From Isohypsibius dastychi (lineage: Eukaryota > Tardigrada > Eutardigrada > Parachela > Isohypsibiidae), in assembly GCA_034696485.1 (NCBI GenBank), contig JAQIWT010000932.1, positions 1 through 13,658 on the forward strand: a stretch of 13,658 bases of DNA, in the 5' to 3' direction. The number at the start of each line of letters is the position of its first letter. Positions within the stretch are counted from its first letter, which is position 1. The notes under the pieces are model-generated. The model worked only from the letters and a program-made list of their open reading frames with translations, was not told where the DNA came from and made no database searches. Positions 1-8,352 of the stretch are shown here, in pieces. The position numbers and the translations under genes are program-made.

Positions 1-222
1 CCTCCGGTTATATCCAAGCCATTACCCGGAGAGGAAAAAGACAATACGTTGTTACTTGGATACAACCTTCCGCAAAAAACCTCTGAAAACCTCTCCACGC
101 ACAGCTGGGAACGCAACCGCGAGTGCATCGATGCGAGCGCGATCGAAAAAAATGTGGGGTTGTTTAATTTCCAGTTCCTCCCCCCTGGCTTGCTGTTCTC
201 ATCCACCACTGGTGGTGCGTAG
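1..222 (+). CDS. Possible last coding stretch of a gene entering from the left edge
   Basis: Frame 1 is open from the first base to a TAG at 220-222, giving about 73 residues without needing a start codon. The composition is protein-like: a charged first part, then a hydrophobic end (FNFQFLPPGLLF). It could be the terminal exon of a gene lying left of the window, or an exon leaving by a GT near 212-219. No domain or family is recognisable. A second open frame over the same bases (56-412) is more Ser/Arg-rich and looks like its shadow. Chance openness cannot be excluded over this length. Confidence 0.2.
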   Translation, partial: PPVISKPLPGEEKDNTLLLGYNLPQKTSENLSTHSWERNRECIDASAIEKNVGLFNFQFLPPGLLFSSTTGGA

Positions 223-376
223 CCCGCTCCCCTTCAGGCATGCACTGATGTGCTCTCAGTTCAGCTTCATAGCCTCGTGTATGCGAACATTTCAAAATTA
301 TCTTTACAGTTCTGTAGAAGCAAGCTTGGTTACCCGGATTTTACTCGTGCCGTTCTGTGTGCTCGACGTTTATTTG

Positions 377-922
377 TTATTTCGCACTGATGCTTTCATT
401 TTCCATATCTGAGACGAACAACTCATCCCGATAATCACCACGGAATACCATGTGCGATCGGGCCACGAGGAGCGATATTGTCAAAAACGTATTTTGATTC
501 CTACTGGAATGCGGGAATGCGAAATCGTCCTCGAAGATCTGGGTTCTTGTTAGTTTGAAAAGTAAGTGAGAAAGCTTGTTTTTGACGTGACTGAGCAAGC
601 AGCTGTCATCTGTTTTCATCAGGCTCATGTCTGTCGAGTAACACAGACAATAGTAGATTGTTTTCTCTAACCAAACGTGCCACAGCAGTAATAAGCGAAG
701 CATCACCATACTTTTGTCGAAACAGAAAACCTTTGAAAAATTAGCTGTGGAGCAAAATAAAGGAAACGTAAATAGAAACTTATCTAGAGCGTTGTCACCT
801 CGTGCACTTGGAATTTCTCTGAGTTCCGTTCTTCTAAAATTTAAATTGTAAACGAAAGTGTAGTAATTTTCAAAGGTTTGATAGTTGCATGGCCGTTCAA
901 TGATCTCAAATGAGATGTTCAT
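377..922 (-). CDS. Unassigned 181-codon ORF
   Basis: This is one of the longest uninterrupted frames in the window outside recognised exons. It starts at ATG 922 and stops at 377-379. The product would be rich in Phe, Leu, Ser and Cys, with a hydrophobic stretch in the middle (VMLRLLLLWHVWLEKTIYY) but no motif I recognise. No splice sites, polyadenylation signal or promoter clearly frame it. It may be a single-exon gene, a decayed mobile-element ORF or a chance frame in moderately AT-rich DNA. I cannot assign a function. Confidence 0.15.
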   Translation of the reverse strand: MNISFEIIERPCNYQTFENYYTFVYNLNFRRTELREIPSARGDNALDKFLFTFPLFCSTANFSKVFCFDKSMVMLRLLLLWHVWLEKTIYYCLCYSTDMSLMKTDDSCLLSHVKNKLSHLLFKLTRTQIFEDDFAFPHSSRNQNTFLTISLLVARSHMVFRGDYRDELFVSDMENESISAK

Positions 923-2190
923 ACAAGATCAAACACAACATGGTTTTATCACACTTTGCGGGTTTTATTTTCAAGGTCAACTCGTCCAAAACCAACTCCA
1001 AAATGCTAGATTACATGTAATTATTATTATTTGTGATTACCGAATACAAATTCAACACCCTACCGGAAATCCGCGATCACAGAGAGCGAGTGTATAAGAC
1101 GTTTTTTAGGATCGAGCCTCTCCGTTCAACGCCTCTGCCAGTTTGCGTTTGAAAAATCAAACAATATACCATAGACTAGAAAAAAATTCATCGTCCCTGA
1201 AGCCTTTGAATTTTCGAGTCGTCACAGTTTTAAATCTATCTACTGTGAAGAGAATTTCGGAGTTCAAGTGAAGACGCTGCATGCATGCGGACTCTTTTTT
1301 TGAACAAGGTGATTTTGAAACCTAGATAACAATCCGTAGCAGAATTTCTGTGTTTAAGCTACGCTATTTTGATCTACCAAATCAAGACGATCAGCTTGAC
1401 TTAGTGAGAGATTATAAAGCAATCTTCTGTAATATGTCTCACGAGCATCCGGCCGGGGGACACCCGAAGGTTTTACATTATTAATCTAGTTCCCCAGTAA
1501 AACCACAACAATCACAAAGTGATCGCAAGGGGAAAATAATATAAAAAGTCCGAAGTCCCAGATATTGCCAGTTGTGTTTCCCGGTACGTACTACGTACTG
1601 GGAATGGACTGAGTCAGCATGCGTCAAGCTGCAATTAGGGAATAGCATAGGTAGGTGAATAGGTATTCCCTTGCGGAGTAAAGTTTTCTCGAAAACGTTA
1701 CCAAATTCTTGAAAATCAAGTTCGATTTGTTGCAGATGTCTTTGTTGATAAGAAGAAGAAAATTGGGTTGGGAAAGAAAACGACACGTTGTTTTTGACGC
1801 AAATATAAACCTTAAGTGAACACCTGTTCACTGTTTACAAAGAGGTAACGCTCTCCTCTTTGCTAATTTGAGCGGAGTGAATCCTCCTTTTTGAAACTTC
1901 CGCCTAAGCCACCACTGTGAAACATGCATCCTAAGAATCCGGAATGAGCAAGCGTAGAATTTGTTTCAACATTTTCGCTAACAACAACATATAGTACCAT
2001 ATGTTTCTGATATGCATATTTGAAAAACGAAAGATCCTTTCTGCCAGAAATTACAAGGCTCATTCGGACGAAATTCTCGAGACCACTCGGAAGTCTGAAC
2101 TCCGATTTTGGACATCGGCTCAGAAGTCAGATTCTGTTGGGTCTTTTGTACTTGTAGGATGTTCACTTCATCATTTCATTTGATTTTGTA
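923..2190. other. Stretch with no supported gene
   Basis: Only short or unconvincing frames are present on either strand, including 116 codons at 1481-1831 (-) and 60 codons at 2001-2183 (+). I looked here on the plus strand for the BTB exon expected upstream of the BACK exons and did not find one. The stretch holds an imperfect palindrome at 1580-1602 and an AP-1-like TGAGTCA at 1610-1616. It is probably intergenic DNA or 5' intron of the Kelch gene. Confidence 0.5.
1580..1602. repeat. Imperfect palindrome
   Basis: Arms CCCGGTACGTA (1580-1590) and TACGTACTGGG (1592-1602) are reverse complements with one mismatch and a one-base spacer. An AP-1-like TGAGTCA follows eight bases later. It may be a dimeric protein-binding site or chance symmetry. 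No adjacent gene supports a role. Confidence 0.5.
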
Positions 2191-2234
2191 GACCCGTGGA
2201 TTCTGTGGCAAACTCAACCGCCGACTAAACATCT

Positions 2235-5200
2235 ATGTCAAAGTTGGTGGCGGTGGTGACGTACCCCGGGATGCTTTCGCTTCAGAACGTGTGCCAGCGT
2301 TTTCTCGTGGCCAACGCAGATCCACTCGATTATTGCATGATTTTCTTGTTCGCCCAGCGATTCAACCTGGATGCGTTCGCTTCTGAAGTTTTCGAACTGA
2401 TTAAAAACAACTTCAGCAAAATCTTCGCTGGGAACTCGTTCCTGGAGCTCAGTCTGGAGCAGGTACGTTTTCCGGCATCTCATCATGTGATTTCCATATT
2501 ATAAATTATAATGTGATGAAACTGGGAGCATACATATATGATCCAGAATCTTATTAATTCAGGCAAAATCAAGCAATTTTCGAATAGAATAAAATTAACA
2601 CCCAGTAATTCATAACTTACTCTCGGCAGTAATAAAACCTTTTTGCGTGTCTTCCACAATTCTATCTTTCGGAATTTGTATGTTCAAACAACTCAGCCAC
2701 CTTTGACTTATCATTTGCTTTCTTCACTGGTATTCTGACTTTGTCAGGGTTTGTTCATGCCCTCTGGTGTGATACCTTAGGTATTTCCAAAATAACGCGA
2801 AACGAACTCCTTGCGCCGTAATCATTCTTAAGGCAGCTATAAAACTAGATTTTTTCTCCCGACGTTTCGATATTTAGAGACATGACGAAATTGGTAAAAA
2901 CAGATATATTTTATTCGAAGTTCCCATGTTGTCTGGTGGGAACTTACACGCCACCTTCAAGATTTCATTTGATTGAAACGTAATATCAACCTGCATTTAT
3001 CAAAATACAATACCATGGACCAAGTGAACTTCCCGCCTTTTGGCGTGAACCCGTAGGTATCACTTACTGTATGTCCTTGTTTCAGATGGCAGATCTTTTG
3101 CGCTCCGACGACCTCAGCGTAGAAAACGAGGATGTGTGTTGGCACGCAGCCGTCAATTGGTATCTTCATGACGCGGTCAACCGTGAGTCAGGGCTGCGGG
3201 AACTTATGGCACTCGTCAGGTTTCCGCTGATGCAGGTGAAACGACGATCTCATGGAAGCATAACTCATTCATAATATGGTAGTTTTCAGATATCGTTGCT
3301 TGAACAACTATGGAAACGGAATGTAGAATGTGAAACCGCTACGGATATAGCAGCTCCGTTTCTGGAGACTGCATATTCATTACTGAAGAACAACAAACGT
3401 AGTTCGTTTGAGATTTCTCATCCGTTGTATCATCTTAGAAACATTGGTGAGTCCTTTGTGACCATCCCGTGCGTCTGATCAAAAGATAAAAATCAACATA
3501 AACCTATGTTTGTAGGTTTTAAAACTGGAGTGCTCATATTGAACAGGCGAGCCCCTGAACCGAAGTTTTTTATAGATGAAACTCAGCGGTTCGCGGTCCC
3601 CAGGTTTACAAACGATCAGCGCCACTTGATAGGTTTGCTAGATCCGGAAAGCCAGCAAACCCAGTGGTTCCATGAAATACCAGAACGCTTTTGCCCAAAA
3701 TTTGTGGCGCTTTCAAAAGAGGGTGACCTCTTCATCACGTCAACCTTAGGCGACTGCCCTCCTACTGCAACGGTATGTTGTTTGAACTCAATAATAAGTC
3801 AATGATAGTGTTCATTTCAATCGCTTAGAATAGGTGAAATGAGTTTCGGTTGAGTTTAGGGACCCATGGTCTTGTACCGATTGTATCCCTAGGCTGGAAT
3901 ATGTAAGAGTTATCTGCCCGTCGCTTTAGTTTCTTTCCTATATACGGCTATGTACTTTCTTATTTTCACAATTATTTGAAAGTTCTTTTTTTACCGGCAG
4001 CGCGTAACCGGCCAGTCCGCATTTGTTTGCGAAACATAAGACTGACTGATGCCCGTGATTCGGTAGCTAAAGCCATTTCGCGTAGGGCCAGGCCTGATAA
4101 TTATGTGTTTTTGCAGACCAGGTTGATCAAGTACTCCAACGAATTCGACCAGTGGGAAGTACTGGTTGAGAACCAATTCGGGCTGATGAAAGGTGAACAA
4201 AGTGCATGTGTACCTGTGGTGTGGTAATTTGATTGGTGTTTTAGGAATGTGTGTCTTGAACTCACATCTTTACTTGCTACACTCAATCAGTCTGGCCTGC
4301 TTGGACCATACAATTACTTATCTTAAGTGTTGGAGAACCTCGTCATTCTGCGCATCCAAAGATACCCCGATATTCAGCGGCCGGGTGCCATTCAGGTTTC
4401 ATCCAGAACAGTCCAAAGTCGTAGCCCACAAAGGTCACATTTTTACGTTCAACTGTGCTTCTTGGAGTGAATTTCCCGATGTGGGTGGAGACCGCACCTA
4501 CCGCTTTGATCCAAAACCTTTCAAGTGGAAAGAGATGTCCAAGTGCCCAGTGCGGCTCCAGATCAAAGGCGAGCCATGTTCTCATCCGAGTGGATTGATA
4601 TACTTCTTAGGTTTATAGAAAACTAGCAATGCTTAATGTGTACCGTGACATCGTGCGTTTTCAGCGGGCAACAACAAAGACAACGTCATGTCATGGTATC
4701 CAGTCGCGCATGGAAGAGCGATTTTGCGTTCGTATGATCCCGTTTCCGACACCTGGCAAGCCCATATTGGTAAGCACTTGATTAGCAACCGCTCAGATTG
4801 TTCAACGCTCTTGACAAACACGATGTACCATCATGGTTGTCAGTCGCCTGCCCAGAAAAGTTTAGGCGATCGCATCGGCCACTTTTAGGCGATCGAACAA
4901 GATATTTTGGGCGATGATGGAAAATTGCTTTTGGGTGTGGTAAATAACGACTCAAATCAAAAAAGATGAAAGTGTAAGATTGATCTCTGATAGTATGAAG
5001 AAGTGTGAGTCTACTTTTCTATCGCAGTACGTCGTCGAATTTGGTTTCCTCCTATGGAGAACTGTCACACTTTTTCACACTCACACAGAATTCTAACATT
5101 TTCACTTTATATCAGGATGGATCAGCTTAACCCATTAGTTGCCGTCGTTGCGTTTACGCAACGCAACGCAACTTTGAAAAAAACTGACTTGAGTGTTAGA

Positions 5201-5945
5201 AAATGACACACAACCGAGTTCGTCAGGCCAGCCGACTGGCAACCACTCCGACACTGTACTGTGTTGAGCGCGAGAGTCTCTCTTATTTACGACGTTGTTT
5301 TAGGAATGCAACCGATGTTCAATCCTTATGCACTTTGCTTATGGAAAGAGAAACTTGTCATCAAAAGCGTGATTGATCCAGCCAAAGATCCTAAACGGCA
5401 ACATAATCCGCAGTCAAATGATCTTACAAGGTAGGAAACCCATTATGACCTTAGTGATACTGAATAACTCTTCATCGGTTCCTTATTTTTTGGTTGATTC
5501 GAGTAATGACCGGCACCAATTCGAGACTGGGTTTGGCTGTCCCTAGTGCTACCTAGTCAAGAAATCCAGATTTGAGCGATAACTGTGTGCGGTCTTCGTA
5601 TTGGTGGAATATCTGATCCCTCTCGGCAATCTTTGTATGAGATTGCTTCTTTGAACTTATTGCAGGAACGCACGTCCATCTGAGTATAGCGTATCCTTAT
5701 TCGATCCCGAGACCAAGAGATCACCCTTGTTCAGAGTTCCACCCTACGCTGCGGGAGTTCTCCCCGGAGGATTCGCATTCAGGATGAGAAAATGTGAAGC
5801 GGGAAGTATGGGAGAGTTATTCTGTTTTCTTATTCTTGCCTTAATGATTGCAGCTGCTCTGAAGGATAAGATGCAAGACGTTCGCGTTGTCAAAATCAGC
5901 CGTGTAGACCTGACACCGGAACATGTTTTGAACGTTCCACCCTGA
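2235..5945 (+). CDS. BACK-Kelch protein (Kelch-like family), BTB domain not seen, ten exons
   Basis: Exons: ~2244-2462, 3086-3235, 3290-3446, 3516-3772, 4117-4192, 4245-4610, 4665-4769, 5304-5430, 5666-5805 and 5854-5945 (stop 5943-5945). All introns are GT-AG, and the phases join to 563 codons including stop. Residues ~1-175 are a good BACK domain: C-x-x-FL near the start, then LLRSDDLSVENEDVCW, NWYLHD and LMALVRFPLM. The rest has about six degenerate Kelch blades, recognisable from Y-x(n)-W ends such as YSNEFDQW and YDPVSDTWQA; the usual double glycines are largely gone. Family members are mostly Cullin-3 ubiquitin-ligase adaptors: BTB binds Cul3 and Kelch binds substrate. The BTB half is not visible. 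Reading up from 2244 in frame meets TAA at 2226-2228, so either an exon boundary lies near 2243 (an AG is at 2242-2243), translation starts at ATG 2235, or the gene is damaged. The 3' exons are intact. The 5' end is unresolved. Confidence 0.88.
2463..3085 (+). other. Kelch-gene intron 1 (623 bp)
   Basis: The donor is GAGCAG|GTACG and the acceptor TTGTTTCAG|ATGGC, phase 0. It splits the BACK domain between LELSLEQ and MADLLRSDD, the expected adjacent segments of that fold. No coding exon is seen inside. It contains a 9-bp inverted repeat at 2918-2945. Confidence 0.8.
2918..2945. repeat. Perfect 9-bp inverted repeat in intron
   Basis: AAGTTCCCA (2918-2926) and TGGGAACTT (2937-2945) are exact reverse complements separated by ten bases. 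They would form a small hairpin. It could be a mobile-element remnant or chance. Confidence 0.5.
4770..5303 (+). other. Kelch-gene intron 7 (534 bp) with small repeats
   Basis: Donor ATTG|GTAAGC and acceptor GTTTTAG|GAATG, phase 1, rejoin a glycine codon within a Kelch blade. It holds two copies of TTTAGGCGATCG (4861-4872 and 4884-4895). It also holds a perfect hairpin, GTTGCGT TT ACGCAAC (5147-5162), followed by further CGCAA units. No extra exon is needed, because the flanking exons join in phase. Confidence 0.75.
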
Positions 5946-6370
5946 TCTTCCTACTCACCAATGAACGACTGTTTTCCTACGATTATCAAACAATGGGAAC
6001 ATATTTATTGTTCGTCGAGTATTTTGGATCATGGATCTTTGTTTGTCTTACGACATCAAACCAATTTCCATGTTCCGTAGTAGTCCAATGTTGCTGATGT
6101 TGACTACTCCACAGAAACGGGCATGTCTTGAAAATTCATAGTTCTTCGTGGAGCCACTTTCTGCCGTTAATCTTCATTTTAATCACTGTCAAGAACTGTG
6201 GAGTTCTCTACTCTATAGTGGAACATGATTTCAGGGCTGGATATGGTGACGCCCTATATTTCTAACCCTGGACGTTTAGATCAATCGAAATGCTATTAGG
6301 TGTGCCACTGCCAAGTGACGAGTCTTCACTACTAAGTCATACGAATATCCTCCAGCTAGAAATGAAGAAA

Positions 6371-6376
6371 TTTATT
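6371..6376 (-). promoter_or_regulatory. Candidate polyadenylation signal for the minus-strand fragment
   Basis: TTTATT on the plus strand is AATAAA on the minus strand, about 270 nt beyond the fragment's stop. If it is used, the transcript would overlap the end of the Kelch transcript. Confidence 0.25.
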
Positions 6377-6588
6377 ACTGATGATCCCTGTCAGCACCAA
6401 CCACAACCGCTGAATATTCAACATTCAGGATCAGCGGAATTAGTTCTACGTTTCGCGGGCAGTCTGAAACCACGGTGTCTCCGGAGTCTCCGGAGTCCGG
6501 ACAATAAGACAAAGTTTTCCTGAAAACCATCATTGTTCAAACCCATTCAATCATCAATTAAAAACAAAGAGCAACAAAGGCTGCAAAT

Positions 6589-6594
6589 AATAAA
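6589..6594 (+). promoter_or_regulatory. Candidate polyadenylation signal, Kelch gene
   Basis: A canonical AATAAA sits about 645 nt after the Kelch stop codon and just before the tail of the minus-strand fragment. I saw no nearer canonical hexamer on this strand. It is inferred from sequence only. Confidence 0.35.
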
Positions 6595-6644
6595 AGACCG
6601 AAATCCAGAACAACAAAGTCAGAAACAGAATCTATAAAAACCAC

Positions 6645-7305
6645 TCATTCCCTGGCGGACCAAGAGACATGAGCTTGCATAGAGCGAAATTGCTGAACAG
6701 GTATAAACTCTTCCAGGTTATCAACAGCCCCATAAACTCGAGTAGCTCTTCAGTTGCTCGTTCCTCGATCTGGATTAACCCAAGCGGTTTACGCTGCGAT
6801 TTCTCCAACTGTAGAAGCTGAGCAGCCTCCTCTTTTTGAATTTGCAAAAAACTATTCATAGGACTTTTCAAAAGCATTTCCTCCATCGAATTCGGTTCAG
6901 ACTTTCTGTTCTTCCAGTTTAGACTAATCGGATGTACCATTGGTTCCGATTTCGAAGGTAAAACTTTGTTTGCGGGATTGGGAAATTTCTTTTGAACCGG
7001 AAGTAAAACTGCTTCATCAGACATGAAATCGTTGAATGATTTTGATGTGGACGGAAGTGAGGTCTGCCAGGTTTCCTTTTGGTCGAGCCGGATCAGACAC
7101 AACCGGTCGGAAAAACAAAAAAACATAATTCTGCAATTTCAGAAAAAAGTTATTTAACAAACTTTGATGGTTCTGGAACCGAAAAGACTCGATTTCCTCC
7201 AGCGATTTCCCGACAAATTTCTTTTGGGTTAAGTGAATTTTCGTTCTTGTCTGTAACATTATCCACTTGGCTATTATAAAAAATCTCAATTCCTGGAGAC
7301 GCCAT
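6645..7305 (-). pseudogene. C-terminal fragment resembling IBtk-like proteins, frameshifted
   Basis: The minus-strand frame from ~7075 to 6632 carries a conserved-looking tail: FLQIQKEEAAQLLQLEKSQ, then KPLGLIQIEERATEELLEF. After the TTT at 6736-6734 the frame runs into unrelated residues. The frame that would follow a one-base deletion in that T run instead reads GAVDNLEEFIPVQQF and ends at TGA 6647-6645. This IQ-x-EE plus PL-x-x-IQ-x-E pattern resembles, from memory, the extreme C-terminus of inhibitor-of-Bruton-kinase (IBtk) proteins; no search was possible. An upstream piece (MASPGIEIFYNSQV..., 7305-7159) is open and protein-like, but joining it needs either an 83- or 95-nt intron with weak sites or an unusually short 32-nt intron (7162-7131) with a good acceptor. 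A full IBtk gene has over a thousand codons and cannot fit before the SMYD gene, so I read this as a truncated copy. An assembly error in the homopolymer is the alternative. Confidence 0.5.
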
Positions 7306-7510
7306 TCGGGCTCGTGCTCAGTAACTTAATTATTTCGAAGCCTATTCCTAATTCCGATTTTTCTAAACTTGATATTTTTTCCCTGGTGATTTTCTGTCGT
7401 TTTTCTGCAGATTTGCATTATTTTATTGGCTGAATTCTTAAGCTCTGTTATAATGTCAAAGGATAGAACAAAAGACTGAGGATCAGGTCAACGCTCCCCT
7501 ACCGGGATCA

Positions 7511-7526
7511 GGGGGGGGGGGGGGGG
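7511..7526. repeat. 16-bp poly(G) tract
   Basis: Sixteen consecutive G residues follow ACCGGGATCA. Such tracts are length-unstable and prone to sequencing error. Shorter runs (11 C at 9451-9461, 10 G at 13115-13124) occur elsewhere in the window. Confidence 0.9.
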
Positions 7527-8274
7527 TCTTCGCTGCATCGGAGTTTAACACAATTTTAGGGACACGGGTAATGGCCGCATATTTTCGGAAATGTTGACCG
7601 AAGAAATGAGAAGAACGTTCACTCTCAAACGTTCTGAAGATTTTTCCCTCAATCGATTTTAAGGTCGGGAAATGGTGGTAGATTTCTGGCAACATTTTAC
7701 GTGCAATGAAAACTATTGGTGATCTATCTAAGCTGTTCGTTCCCTGTGCCTTACTGCGGTTTTTTGAAAGTTGCCCGGACCACGGCGTTGCCTTGACATC
7801 GTCCACAGTCGTTCGACTAATCCCTGTCCACGTTGTCGACATTCGTGAAAAGGCTGCTCTCACCTCTACTATCCCTATGGTACCAGGATTCATGGAAAAA
7901 AGCTTATTGTATTTAGAAGGGCGGGGCATTTATTCGAGACCACTTTGTTTGCGCGGGCCTGCTTTGTTTCTTGAATTTCTGTAGATCACTTGTCTTGATA
8001 GATGCAACATTCTAAACCGGTCTTGAAGAATTTAGAACTCTGAATCAATCAATGGTATAGCAGCCTGTCTTTTGGGTGATCTCTCATGTGACTATAATTA
8101 TTCAGTTCTTTTTTGTGGCTTTTGATGTATGCAAAGAAAGGACGCGCTTCGCTGTACTGTAAAAGACACTTCGCGGAATCGGTTCTATGTTATCGCATTG
8201 AAGCTTGCAAGAAAGTTGCTTAACCAGCTTGGTTTCGCGTTGGATATTCAGGTACTCAAGACGGTCTGAGAAAA

Positions 8275-8285
8275 TATATTTTATA
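8275..8285 (+). promoter_or_regulatory. Possible TATA-like element, SMYD gene
   Basis: TATATTTTATA lies 68 bp before the proposed SMYD start codon, a plausible distance for a TATA box with a short leader. A CTTCAG acceptor-like site at 8319-8324 leaves open a 5' UTR intron. It is inferred from position and composition only. Confidence 0.25.
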
Positions 8286-8352
8286 GCCCAAAGCGCATCT
8301 CACACAACTTTCATATCGCTTCAGCTCGTGACTCACGAAAACCAAACTGATA

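Larger units (their letters stand above)
5946..6644. other. Kelch-gene 3' flank
   Basis: No gene is supported here; the 77-codon plus-strand frame at 6290-6523 has no protein character. A canonical AATAAA lies at 6589-6594 and an ATTAAA variant at 6557-6562 on the plus strand. Either could end the Kelch transcript with a ~650-nt 3' UTR. On the opposite strand an AATAAA (6371-6376) could serve the IBtk-like fragment. Confidence 0.45.
7306..8352. other. Intergenic region upstream of the SMYD gene
   Basis: No gene is recognised. A 148-codon minus frame (7483-7929) and a 92-codon plus frame (7706-7984) overlap each other on opposite strands; neither shows a family motif, and the minus one ends in proline codons made by a poly(C) run. 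A small plus-strand frame at 8129-8251, ending in a GT donor-like site, is protein-like but too short to call. The last ~100 bp probably hold the SMYD promoter and leader. Confidence 0.4.

Noticed and set aside
2001-2183. BTB-like fragment (ILSARN resembles the BTB ILSARS motif)
   Set aside because: Only six residues match; the following residues do not fit a BTB core, and stops separate it from the BACK exon. It is too weak to call even as a remnant.
3991-4116. An extra Kelch exon starting after the CAG at 3998-4000
   Set aside because: In the required phase it meets TAA after 12 codons. Joining 3772 directly to 4117 is in phase and restores a normal Kelch strand pattern.
8125-8251. Short plus-strand frames (one with a C-x2-H-F similar to THAP fingers)
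   Set aside because: The partner cysteines and the rest of a THAP fold are absent, and the frame is only 33 codons; the neighbouring frame is a possible leader exon but cannot be supported.
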